A stretch of DNA of 64,000 nucleotides. Source: Steromphala cineraria (lineage: Eukaryota > Mollusca > Gastropoda > Trochida > Trochidae). The notes beneath the pieces are model-generated. The model did no database searches. It was not told the origin of the DNA and saw only the letters and a list, made by a program, of their open reading frames with translations. Numbering within the stretch: the stretch's first letter is position 1; each line of letters starts with the position of its first letter. Shown piece after piece: positions 23,295 through 34,190 of the stretch. Made by a program: the position numbers and the translations under genes. The stretch spans positions 46,032,468 to 46,096,467 of the forward strand of contig OU744735.1 of NCBI GenBank assembly GCA_916613615.1, written 5' to 3'.

Positions 23295-24622
23295 ACTAGA
23301 TTAGCGTTTGCGGGATACCGCAAAAGCAGAGCAGCCCCGGAACTTGGGGTTTCGCCTTACCCTGTTCCGCCTTTTACAGGCCTCACCAAATTGGGAATTT
23401 TCTCGTGACCTTGACCTTTGACACTCAAGGTCACACAATCAATGAACACAATCAATGAACACATTTCATTGAGTATAACATTATTGTAATGAAATAAAGT
23501 GTTAAAAATTAAATTAATTCATTTTCTCCATATATGTTGACTTTGCTGTGACCTTGACCTTCGACAGTTCGTACCCAAAACTTTTTGAAAATTTTGTACT
23601 TCTCAAGAGATAATATATACAAAATCTAAACTTCATAGCACAAAAACTTTTCAAGTTATTGTGTTTACAAGGAGTTGCAATAACTCATATCTCATGACCT
23701 TGACCTTTGACCTTCAAGGTCACACAATCATTGAACACTTTTTATTGAGTATAACAATCATGTATTGATTAAATGTGATCGTAGTTAAAATTAAGCATTT
23801 TCGCTAAACCATGCTTAAGTCATGACCTTGCTGTGACCTTGACCTTTGACGGATTGTAGCCGAAACCTTTTCAATTTTTTTTACTATTCCAAGGATGATA
23901 TATACCAAGTTAGAGCTTCATAGCACAAAAACTTTTCAAGTTACCGTGTTTACAAAGAATTTTGCGGTGATTTTATAACTCGTGACCTTGACCTTTGAAC
24001 TTGAAAGTGAACATGTCATAATGATTCCCTGGAAGTATTAACATTTAGACATGTTCATGAGTTCTGAAAAGCTAAATGGGATAAAGTTATACCCAAATTT
24101 AGTGCATTTTGTAATAACTCATATCTCATGAACTTGACCTTTGACCTTCAAGGTCACACAATCATTGAACACTTTTTATTGAGGATAACAATCATGTATT
24201 GATTAAAAGTGTTCATAGTTAAAATAAATCATTCTCGCTAAAACATGCTTACGTCATGACCTTGCTGTGACCTTGACCTTTGACGGATTGTAGCCAAAAC
24301 CTTTTCAAATTTTTTTACTTTTCCAAGGATGATATATACCAAGTAAGAGCTTCATAGCACAAAAACTTTTTAAGTTATCGCGTTTACAAGGAATTCTTAG
24401 AGTGAATACATATCTCGTGACCTTGACCTTTGACCTTGAAAGTGAACGTGTCAAAATCGTTCCCCCGAGGTATGAGTAGTAAGGTATGAATAAGAGTTCT
24501 GGAAAGCTTAGTGGAAAAAAGTTATAGCTAGTAGTACGAGTGCGGCGGCGGCGGCGGCGGCGGCGATGGAAACTTCACAAAAACTGATAGCAGCCCCGTC
24601 CTTAAACGGGGCTACTAATTAG
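23295..24622 (+). mobile_element. Nuclear-receptor-motif-rich element, copy 1 (subterminal hairpins, possible Helitron/Helentron relative)
   Basis: It begins ATTAGCGTTTGCGGGATACC, with a TTTGCGG/CCGCAAA hairpin, and ends with a hairpin AGCCCCGTCC...ACGGGGCT just before CTAAT. There are no terminal inverted repeats and no coding frame. The interior has about eight blocks of TGACCTTGACCTTTGACC, several followed by TTCAAGGTCAC. A segment of about 430 bp containing two such blocks is tandemly duplicated (about 23690-24120 and 24120-24530). A (GGC)n run of about 25 bp lies at 24541-24565. Hairpin-near-end architecture with CTAA/CTAG before the insertion point suggests a Helitron-type element, but this is unproven. 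Confidence 0.7.
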
Positions 24623-25905
24623 TTATGGTAATGGTTTTCATGATTTATTATCTAACAAATTGATAAAGTGCCTTTCATGGTTTTCAAAGCATGCAACAAC
24701 GTAACACTAAACAGGCTGAAAATTTAAATTCACTTGAGAGTTTATGAAACATTTAGCATGATATATATGTTGCAATATTGTAAATCCAATAGAAAAGCAA
24801 TTTTTATCAGAACTCACAACAATTACATAAATAACAATAAATAACATTTCAGTTGCAAATGGTTAAAGGGGTAATTTCAATTTTATTTTTTACACTTTCC
24901 CATGAAAAATTATATTTTACCCCCAATGTATGATCTTCTAACTGTCAGACATCAAATGTATTACCTGTAGTCATAGAAGACAGAAGCAGATGCCAAGTAG
25001 AAAAAGTGGAAAACATATTAAACAATAGTTTCTATATTCTTTTAAGTTGAACATAATGCTAAGCATCTCGTTAACATGATTTCATCCTCAACAAGATATA
25101 TGTTCATAATCCTATGTCTCTTTGGCCTGCAAATTGTATTGTAATTGTATTTTGATCAATGCAGCCACAGTTCTCTAGAAACAGAACAATACATGATGAC
25201 TGTTCTATATACCAAATTTCAGGTCTTACTGCTTTGGTCTTGCAACAAAATGCTAAGTTGTGTTCACAACAAGGTCAGTTAATTCAGCAATGAGCGATTA
25301 ACCAACTTATCCAGCAAGCTTCTCCTGTTTACTAAGCATTGCACAAGACCATGTGCAACCCCACTGTCTTGCAATTTATTTTCATTTTTGTGAACTCACC
25401 TAACATGCCACTGTCCCTTTAAGAGAAAATCATGTGAACTGGTAATTGGTCTCTGATAATTATGTTTACTGGTTCACAAGATAATAAGAACAGAATGAAG
25501 GAAGCCATTGCTTGCTTGAGAAGGTAAATCTTGCCTTTAAATATTTATGATACAAGCTGTAAGAACTAAACAAAACGGTACCTGCAGTCTAAACTTAGTG
25601 GCAGGAACATAAACTGTTTTGACCATATGTAAATCTGGAATTTTAATTGGTGCAAAAGAGCTGTTAAGGGGAGCTAACTCGTGATGCTACTCACAAAACT
25701 TGGAATCGAGAGAAATATGGTTCCAATAAATGTTTGACAAAGGATTGAATACATAGCAACATTGTTTTCAATGATTTAAATTCCTTATCATCAAGTTGTA
25801 TATTATGATGAAAGTTTCTTTGTTTTATTATAAAATCCAATGCAACAGGTGCCCTCTCCCTATTACTGCCAGCCCTTACCATGTAACACAGACAAAAAAT
25901 ATTAG
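24623..25905. other. Non-coding, nothing recognised
   Basis: AT-rich; short frames only. Confidence 0.4.
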
Positions 25906-26190
25906 AGGTTTGGGGAAACGCAAAAGCAGATCCCATAACTGAGGGTGTAGCCTTCCTGTGTTCCGCATTAAAACTCAGTAAAATGGGCCTTTTCTTAAAA
26001 ATATGATACAACAGAGAAATGAAGATGTTTTGAGCTTAAACATTGAACTTAAAAGTGAACATGTCAAAGAATTTCCAGGGGGAACAAATTACTATTATGA
26101 GATCTCAAAACCTCTTTCTGATTTCAATATTTTATTAAAAGGTAAACTTACTTTTGATCTGGTGACCTTGAAGGTCAAGAATCAATGAAA
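25906..26190 (+). mobile_element. Nuclear-receptor-motif-rich element, copy 2, diverged fragment
   Basis: AAACGCAAAAGCAGA, a GCCTTCCTGTGTTCCGC tract and a later GTGACCTTGAAGGTCAAG match the start and interior of the copy at 23295, with much of the middle missing. Confidence 0.6.
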
Positions 26191-26337
26191 ATGTAATACC
26201 AATGGGAATAACTATTTTGAGTGGCATATTTAGGTATTCTCAGTGAAAATATACTGACTCTCAAATTCTCAATCATTGTTGTACAAATCAACGAGCTTGA
26301 CCTCTTGTATATATTTTCATTTATTCCTTATGATGAC

Positions 26338-26531
26338 CATCTTCCTACGCAGAGCCTAAAAGGCCAGTTTCCAAACTGTCAGTTTTATGCCTTGCTGCAT
26401 AGCCTTGAGTTTTCTGTGCTTGCTCTCTAGTCTGTAGGGGCACTATAGTAGCACAGAAAAGTAAAGTCTCTGCAGCAAGGCATAAAATGACAGTTTGGAA
26501 ACTGGCCTTTTAGGCTCTGCGTAGGAAGATG
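26338..26531. mobile_element. Foldback MITE with 9-bp target duplication
   Basis: Arms of about 85 bp start CATCTTCCTACGCAGAGCC and pair almost perfectly, including GGCCAGTTTCCAAACTGTCA and TTTATGCCTTGCTGCA. TATGATGAC occurs directly at both sides (26329-26337 and 26532-26540). A 9-bp duplication with long arms fits Mutator-like elements. A second copy is at 43052-43290. Confidence 0.88.
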
Positions 26532-26540
26532 TATGATGAC

Positions 26541-28180
26541 AAGTAAAATATTGATATCTTTTTATATCTAAAGCTTTTCATTAAGGTATTACATACTCAC
26601 CTATGAATTTCATGAATAAATTCATAACAGAATGCAGAGAAACCTTGGTTGTCAATCTAAATTTACCAACTACCAATCAAGTATGACATGTCGCCTAATA
26701 ATAACTCAGTTATTATAATATTCATAATTTGATTACCGGGTATAACTTTTTATCAAATAAGTCATATTCAGGAAAACATTTTCAAAATATAAATACATCT
26801 ATCGAAAATAGTTTCCTTTTTCATCTATTTATAGACATTACCGTCACATCAAACACCAAGTACCTAAATTGGAAATCTCTTTCATTTTTTATTTTCTTCC
26901 TCTTCTTCAAGTTGTCTAACTCTCCGACTCGGGCCTGTTCCTACCAGCTGTTCCTAGCTCGAGACCAGTAATTGTGCGTGTTGCCACTAAAACATCTATC
27001 AAACTGGTTATCTATAAAATGTCTTGCTGCAGTAACTTAATTCATAGACATCAAACAGGCGTCCATTATCCACAGCCTAGAAAAACATCGAGCCATCGTC
27101 TTCATTACCGAGACTGTTTCAGATGTACTGAAATAACGTGATCCACTGTGATACATGAACAATAGGTAATAGCGCTTCATTATCCTCATTATCGTCTACA
27201 TATGTGACCTCCTGTCTTAAACGGGTCCTGACTTACAGAATCATTGGCTATCTGGCTCTTGCATCTCTTGAAAAGGTGAAAAATAGATCCATGGGCTTTG
27301 TAGCTCATCATGTTTCATATTCTTTAATGTTAAACTTTAATAGACTAAATAAAGTTAGGAGCCCGTCATTTCCTGGGATCTAGAATTGTTCCAATAATGT
27401 TAACTTGCTTGGATCTCCAAAAGTATTTTTTCAAGGGATGTTAGACAGATTATTCTTTATATAATTATAGTTTTAAAAAATAAATATAAAAACAGTAAAA
27501 AAGACAATCATTTACAAGGAGGAAACGATTTGTCATGTGCACAGCTTCATAAGAAATATCTGTAAAAACCATGTTTTATTTGGTTCTGTTTGTCTGCATT
27601 TAAAGACTAGCCAACAACAATTATGATGAAATTGATATCCTTAAGATTTGTCTTAACTTGAATACACCAACTTCTAATGCCTCTGCTTTTGACATCACAA
27701 GTTTTTTCTGCTGGAAATAGAGAGGCACTTAAGTTTTTGGACAAGGTCTCCATTATAGAGATCATCTGCGAGGAGTACAGAACACTTTACCATCAGACAT
27801 TTTTGAAGGATGTATCCTACTAACCTTTCGAGTCGACCGTAGCCACATAAAAATATTTTTAGAGGTATGCATAATTGTTTTAATTACCATCCTGGTGCTT
27901 ATCTCTTACCACCTAGTCATTACCGGTAATTGTTTTAAACCATATTTCAATGCATATGGTTAAACCGTTTGAAAGAAATTGTTTTCTTATATGTTTATTA
28001 CATAGTTAAAATATGATTCATAAAGGTAAAAAATATTGGTTATGAATAGTGTTGGTCTAAAATAAAATAATGAGTTAAAGGCAAAAAGGATAAAAAGGAG
28101 CAAAATGATAATGAAATAAGATGAAAGTCTAATTGCTAAATGTTATAATTAATATACTATGAAAGTGGCATAAAACAAGA
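26541..28180. other. Non-coding, nothing recognised
   Basis: No supported exon or repeat boundary; slightly GC-richer at 27060-27260 without an interpretable frame. Confidence 0.4.
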
Positions 28181-28182
28181 AT

Positions 28183-28582
28183 TGTCAATAGAAACAAGAA
28201 AAGTCAATTGTATCAAGAATTGTCAATTGTAACAAGAATAGTCAATTGTAACAAGAATACATAATTGCAACAAGAATTGTCAATTGTAATAAGAATTGTC
28301 AATTGTAACAATTAATTCTTACAAGAAAAGTCAATTGTAACAAGAAAAGTCAATTGTAACAAGAAGTGTATATATGTAACAAAGGTGTCAATTGTAACAA
28401 AAAAAGTAAATTGTAATAAGAATAGTCAATTGTAACAAGAATAGTCAATTGTAACAAGAATAGTCAATTGCAACAAGAATAGTCAATTGTAACAATTAAT
28501 TCTTACAAGAATTGTCAATTGTAACAAGAAAAGTCAATTGTAACAAGAATAGTCAATTGTAATAAGAATTGTCAATTGTAAT
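28183..28582. repeat. Minisatellite, 17-18-bp AGTCAATTGTAACAAGA unit
   Basis: About 22 units of GTCAATTGTAACAAGAAT/AAA, with an embedded larger duplication (the AACAATTAATTCTTACAAGA segment occurs twice, about 190 bp apart). Confidence 0.95.
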
Positions 28583-28589
28583 GCCATCA

Positions 28590-29400
28590 TTTAGGTATGA
28601 TGCACTTTTTTTAAATTCAGAACTTCTTTGGAAGTTATAGCTAATGCCCTATTTTAGATCCTGGTTAAAAACCAAGGATCTAAAAGTCACCCCTGCGGTA
28701 CAACATAATATTGAGGAACTAATCCCTGTAACAAGCCGCGTCAATCCAATAATGTTACACCTAGTTGTCAGTGGTATATATATATATATGCAACGCCTTG
28801 TGCAGCATCGATTACAGGTAGGGGCTTCAAGCAATTCATAATTGTCACCTTGCTTCTGTCGGTACCTCTTCAAATCTCCAGCCATGTGCTTATTAAACCG
28901 TCAGCTTATCAATAAGTCCTCATTATGTTACTTCTCTCCAGAATAACATACACTCTCTCACCTTGGTTTAAGGATTGATTTCGAGGACACAATACAGCAT
29001 AAAAGGATATTATATTTATGTTTTTCTGGGTTGTGCCACAATAATTGTCAATAGTTGTCAGAGTTTATAGATAATCACATTCATTCCCAGTGTCCGGAGG
29101 TGGTTTTGGATGAAGATGTGACTTACACGACCTGAACATTCATGACTCATTAATATATTGACTAATATCTTGTAGCCATTTTGTTTCTTCTTTATACCAC
29201 CACACAACTTGCTACAGAAACTTTCAACATACATAAACCACAGTAAAGATATCAATTTAACAAGATAGGTTTAGTATTTGTATTCATTTGTCCATGATAA
29301 CATACAAAAAGTGCTGATTCTAACTAAAGCCATTCAAATGCACTAGGACTTGAGTCTGGAATGAATATAATAATTCCATTGGCAACATGAAAGAAGTGAG
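28590..29400. other. Non-coding; no feature other than a short TA run near 28780
   Basis: Nothing recognised. Confidence 0.4.
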
Positions 29401-29404
29401 AAAA

Positions 29405-29485
29405 AAATATAGGCTGTGGACCCTGTATCCCTTATCAAGGCTCGCAGGGTCACCAAAGTTACATTATCTTACCTTACAGTAAAAT
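29405..29485 (+). repeat. Fragment of the GGGTCACCAAAG repeat family
   Basis: TGTGGACCCTGTATCCCTTA followed by CGCAGGGTCACCAAAGTTA matches units at 32460-33370. Confidence 0.6.
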
Positions 29486-29970
29486 ACTCGTTTTTGATTG
29501 GCTGACGATCGACTCATTTTATCTTATGTACCCCGGGACACTCTCCTCTCACGGTGTACAAATCCTATGTACCCCGCTGCCATGGCAACAGCTCCTCTCC
29601 GAGAAGAGGTGTCGCATAGCATAACATGACGTTACCAAATGACACACGCGGTGTGCGGAGTTTACGTAAGTTCGATAAGCGGTTTTCGTGATTATTAATT
29701 AAATTTTGTTTTCCCAACATAATATGTTTTATTTGGAAACAAATACCGCATTGCATTACTTGCATATGCTATAGAATTAAAATCAAATAGTTTTTAAGCA
29801 TGTTCCGGCTAGTAGTTTTACTTAACACGATTCATAACATTTCAGTCGGGTTGGATGACGCCATTTTGTTTACATTAGGGGTCAAGGCCGTTCAAGCGGT
29901 GATGGTTCATCCGTCTAACGGCAGTCAAAAAGAAATGAATATATTTTCTTCTGAATCGACGGTTAGATAA
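29486..29970. other. CpG-containing stretch, no gene recognised
   Basis: TGTACCCCGGGACACTCTCC, AAATCCTATGTACCCCGCTG and TTTTGATTGGCTGACGATCG lie here. The composition differs from the surroundings, but I find no exon. It may be part of an unclassified transposon with the hairpin at 29975-30111. Confidence 0.3.
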
Positions 29971-29974
29971 ATTC

Positions 29975-30111
29975 GTTGTATGCTTCTCCCTCGGGTAATA
30001 CGGTCTGATGTACCATCTTTGTACAAATGTCAGCCCTCGCCTGGCGGCTAGGGCAACATTTCTACAAAGATGGTACATCAGACCGTATTACCCTCGTGAG
30101 AAGCAAACAAC
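29975..30111. mobile_element. Foldback hairpin element, about 56-bp arms
   Basis: The left arm GTTGTATGCTTCTCCCTCGG... and right arm ...GTGAGAAGCAAACAAC pair with about four mismatches, around TGATGTACCATCTTTGTA. Even the centre pairs (AGCCCTCGCC with GGCTAGGGC). Confidence 0.85.
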
Positions 30112-30310
30112 TTATAATGTATAATCCTCCCTTATCAAGGCGTCTGTACACAAGATTTCAGTTTTCTACACCTTTTGGTTCTGGAGAACAAATTGAAAAT
30201 AAACAAAGTTTACGGACAGATGGATGGATGGCCGGACGCCGGACACCATTCTAAGCCATAAGCACATCTGGCCTTTTAGCTAATGAGCTAAAAGTTAAAG
30301 CCAATATATG
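30112..30310 (+). repeat. GACAGATGGATGGATGG-type dispersed repeat
   Basis: CCTCCCTTATCAAGGCGTCT through GACAGATGGATGGATGGCC to a tail with TTTTAGCTAATGAGCTAAAA is the arrangement seen at the end of the 32460-33370 family. Confidence 0.65.
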
Positions 30311-30391
30311 AGTGCAGAGGCAGCAGAGGTTACAAAAGGACACAAAAAATGAGAGCAGCCCTAATTAGTTGGGGCTGCTAATTACTAAAAC
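30311..30391 (+). mobile_element. Nuclear-receptor-motif-rich element, copy 3, 3' end only
   Basis: GAGTGCAGAGGCAGCAGAGG, ACAAAAAATGAGAGCAGCCC and the hairpin GCAGCCC...GGGGCTGC before TAATTAC match the last 80 bp of the copies at 23295 and 48359. The hairpin loop differs while the stem is retained. Confidence 0.6.
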
Positions 30392-30505
30392 ATTTCAGGT
30401 AAAGTTACTGGTACCCACAGTCGTTTAACTCAAAGACAAAATGGTAATGATGTAATGATGTATTGAGGCAGCAGGAATACACTTGAGCTTAAACTCAGTC
30501 TAAGT

Positions 30506-31172
30506 AAACCTTGACTCATTAATATAATGTTATTAATCAAGGTCTGCTGTATTGGCCCGAGGCGAAGCCAAGGGCCAATACAGAAGACCGTGGACCTGTA
30601 ACTGGGCCAATACGAAAAACTTGATTAATGACGTTTTTATTAATTAACTTCTTTGTAATTTACTTGCACAACATTAGAGAGTTAAATTTTACCGAAATCA
30701 AAATTATCAATGAGATTGATGAACTGTCATATATGTTGAAAGTTTTGAAGCGACAGCTTCTGGCTCTCGCCATTTGTGTGTATGCGCATGCTCAGACTTG
30801 TATTGGCCCAGTCTGCTCGTATTGGCCCAGTTTTGCTCATATTGGCCCAGTTTTCCTGTATTGGCCCAGTTGTGGATGCATATAGTGCAGGCCGTATAAA
30901 TTGTATAAGTGCCAAATCATTGATAATTAATTAATACCACTCGGTATAACTCCCGTAGAGTCTAGCTAGTTGTAGTAAAGGCTCACGTCAGCCGAATGAT
31001 CAAATTGACCAATCAGGACTCGGCTTACCATGCCGCAATAGTCTCCTTTTGCACAGATAACATTGGAGGGTCATAAGTCACCGAAAGGTTGGCTGACCTA
31101 TTACTGTATCTTGCTAGACTCAGTATGGGAGTACAGCGAGTACTATTGAGGCTAGGTTTACTTAGACTTGCT
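30506..31172. mobile_element. Non-autonomous element with AGTCTAAGTAAACC ends and CCAAT-box array
   Basis: CAGTCTAAGTAAACC at the left is inverted as GGTTTACTTAGACT at the right, giving an element of about 667 bp. Inside, TATTGGCCCAG occurs four times in tandem at about 20-bp spacing (30800-30870), and three more GGGCCAATAC-type sites lie at 30550-30615. A 68-bp derivative is at 42021-42088. Confidence 0.6.
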
Positions 31173-31841
31173 AGAACTTCAAAAATTTAAGTGTATGATG
31201 GCAATTACTGAGAAATTTTGCTTTTAAACATAATTCCCACTTTTTCAAATTAAGGATGTATACACTTGTATGGCATCAAACCTTTCTGTGAGATGAAAAA
31301 TACTCTATTTTACTTCATGATGCTTCATGGACATGGATATGCTTAATGAAAAATTAAGTCAACAAAGTAAAACACATTAAAATCTCAGAAATTTTTTTTT
31401 ATTTATATTAAATGGTCACATATTCTTAAAAATAATTAAAAATTTGTATCGAATCATTTAAGAAAATATCTGTATTAATAAAAGTAACATTCTATATTAA
31501 AATTTCTCATGTACATACAGGAAAGGAAAACATGAACAAAGATTTGGACAGTTTGGTCTACACATCATCTTTTCATGTTCTAATACAAGCCTTTGAAACA
31601 CAAGACTCTACTGATTTATCAGATCCAATTTGATAGAGACATAAGAAAGCTGTAAGGTAATAGACAGGTTGAAAGGGCCATGCTTCTATTTAGGTTGTGT
31701 ACAGGTTTATTTTGTCTCTTTTATCTCCAGACTTGGCTGATTTATGTTTCTAGAGTTAATTACCAATCTGAACTAGACAGCAGTACACTTTTACTCCTCA
31801 AAACATATCTTGATTGATAATACTTTTTATGAATATCATAT
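31173..31841. other. Non-coding, nothing recognised
   Basis: AT-rich. Confidence 0.4.
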
Positions 31842-31845
31842 TTAA

Positions 31846-32200
31846 AGGGGCAGTAGCACGTTTTTTATAATTTTATATTTTAAATATTTCACTGATAATT
31901 GTAAGTTATTGCTACATGTTTTATATTGACAGTGTCAATAATCTCATTACACAAGCCAATCATCTATAGTCCAAGGACAAAGTATAAAGATTCACATAAA
32001 ATCCCTTGGCGGCCATTTTTTGTGAACACCTTTAATTCATTTTCTGTAAGAAAAATGAATCGCATGTCTAAACTTTATGTTACAGATTTGAATTGTTACT
32101 GCTCAATTTAGTTTAAATACATTGTCTTTCAATTGGAACCACTTATTTTCATTTTCCTGACATCACCTTATTTTCCCCCTAAAAACGTGCTACTGCCCCT
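31846..32200 (+). mobile_element. TTAA-flanked MITE, copy 4
   Basis: Full length (355 bp), with TTAA at 31842-31845 and 32201-32204, intact termini and the same orientation as copy 1. Confidence 0.92.
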
Positions 32201-32459
32201 TTAAAGACTATCACTGGAGAAACAGGTGAGAAATTTTATAAAAATCCTTCATAGTGATGATAGTAAAAAGGAGATAAAATCTAGTTTGTTTCAAAATAAG
32301 AGACATGTTTGGTATACTAGATTGATAACAAGTAAGTTTAAGATTGAAACCAAATATGTGTATGAAATTGAATGTCATATTTAAAGAATAAACTTGAAGA
32401 TACAGCCAGTCTATACACAAAGTTTTAGCTTTCTAGGCCTTATGCTTCTCTTAAAAGAT

Positions 32460-33370
32460 TGAAATATGTTTAAAGGGTGTGGCCCTTATTAGGGGTCACA
32501 GGGCCACCAAAACTAAAATTTATCACCCCCCCCCCCCCCCCCCCCGGCTATGGCAAAGGAGAAACCAAAGCTTTAAATAAGTAGAAATATGTGCATGTGA
32601 TGACCTACGCCCAAACAAATTTACCCTCCCCCCATATGTACCAAGTTCAAATTGTTTCCATGGAAACCAGAAAAATATTTCAGAGTAACCAAAGTAACAA
32701 CAGGCACCACTCCTCAAATAGATCCAACCACAGCAAGTTTTGTTAAAATTATTTTACAGTTTTTGATCTATAGCTTGGAAATCTACCTTCTCCCAATATG
32801 TAAGTTCAAATTGTTCCATGGAAACCTGCAAAAATATAGCCATTGGCTCTGTAGCTTATTAGGCTTCATATTTATTTTGTTTTTAGGCGTGGCAAATGTG
32901 GTTCCCTGCTCTGTTAGGGACCACAGGGTCACCAAATGTACAATTTTGAATCCAAATTACCTAACCAAGGCAACTGTATACAAGATTTATGCTTCTGGAG
33001 AAGAAGATGAAAACAGGTTCTAAGGGTGTGACCCCTGAAGCCTTTATTAGGGGCCTCAGGGTCACCAAAGATATAAATAATCCTCACTAGTCAAGGAGTA
33101 TCTGAAAAAGGTTTCAGGTTTCTAGGCCTTATGCTCCTTGAGGAAAAGATGAAAATAGATTTGAAGGATGTGGCCCCTGTGGCCCTTATCAGGGGCCACT
33201 GGGCCACCATAGCTATAAATCATAATCCTCACTAGTCAAGGAGTATCTAGGCTTTGTGCTTCTAGAAAAGAAGCCGAAAATGCACAATGTTTACAGACAG
33301 ACGGACGGACTGACAGATGGATGCCATGCCATTAGCCCATCCGGCCCAACAGGCCTGATGAGCTAAAAAC
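32460..33370 (+). repeat. Dispersed repeat with internal GGGCCACAGGGTCACCAAA-like units
   Basis: About four units carry a 'GTGGCCC...TTAT(T/C)AGGGG...CAGGGTCACCAAA' core and a 'TTTCTAGGCCTTATGCT' tract, and the repeat closes with GACAGACGGACGGACTGAC, then CCATCCGGCCCAACAGGCC and TGATGAGCTAAAAA. This is a repeat type I know from molluscs. A run of 20 C lies at 32526-32545. The 123-codon plus-strand frame inside is not conserved between units and is not called as a gene. Confidence 0.75.
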
Positions 33371-33599
33371 TACAAACCAATAATATGAATACGGTAAGAA
33401 TTGTCTGGGTTTGAAAAAAAAAGCAAAAGCTTTCAGCAAGAGGAAGTGGAAATGAAAACTACTGTCTAATCAATGATATGAATATCTTGAATTTAGAATT
33501 TAAGATAATGAGTACACTGCAAAACAGGAAACTCTAAATTAGTGAGTAAGTTATGTAGAGACACAAAAGCAATATTTCAGCCATAATCAGCATATGGTC

Positions 33600-34190
33600 T
33601 AGATGATAAAAACTCAAAATGAATATGAAAGCTGGATATGAATCTCTAAAATGGTAAATATGAAAGCTCTGAATGACGGATAATAAAACTTTAAATGATG
33701 AATATGAAATCCTCTTAAATGATCACTATGAAAGGTCCAAAATGGGCAATATGAGAGTTCTTCACTATAAATATGATAATTCTAAATGATGAATATGAAA
33801 GCTCTAAATGATGAACATAAAAGTTTTAAATATAAATATGAATATGAAAGCTCTAAAGTATGAATATGAAAGCTCTAAAGTATGAATATGAAAGCTCTAA
33901 ATGATGAATATAAAAGCCTAAATGATGAATAAATAAACTCTAAATGATGAATATGAAAGCTCTAAAGGATGAATAAATAAGCTCTAAATGATGAATATGA
34001 AAGCTCTAAATGATCAATATGAAAGCTCTAAATGATGAAAATAAAAGCTCAAATGATGAATAAATAAGCTCTAAATGATAAATATAAAAGCCCTAAACGA
34101 TGAATAAATAAGATCTAAATGATGGATAAGAAAGCTCTAAATGAAATTAGAGAGCCCTGAATGATGAATATTAAAGCCCTGAATGCGGAA
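33600..34190. repeat. Minisatellite, about 20-bp GAATATGAAAGCTCTAAAT unit
   Basis: About 25 to 28 units, some with GAATAAATAAGCTCTAAAT variants; unit order suggests repeated internal duplication. Confidence 0.95.

Noticed and set aside
25691..26011. 106-codon minus-strand frame
   Set aside because: It spans a repeat boundary (the element at 25906) and shows no protein-like features.
28183..28582. CRISPR-like array
   Set aside because: The repeats are directly contiguous 17-18-bp units without unique spacers, in a eukaryotic genome. It is a minisatellite.
32652..33023. 123-codon plus-strand frame
   Set aside because: It lies wholly within the dispersed GGGTCACCAAA repeat and is not conserved between units.
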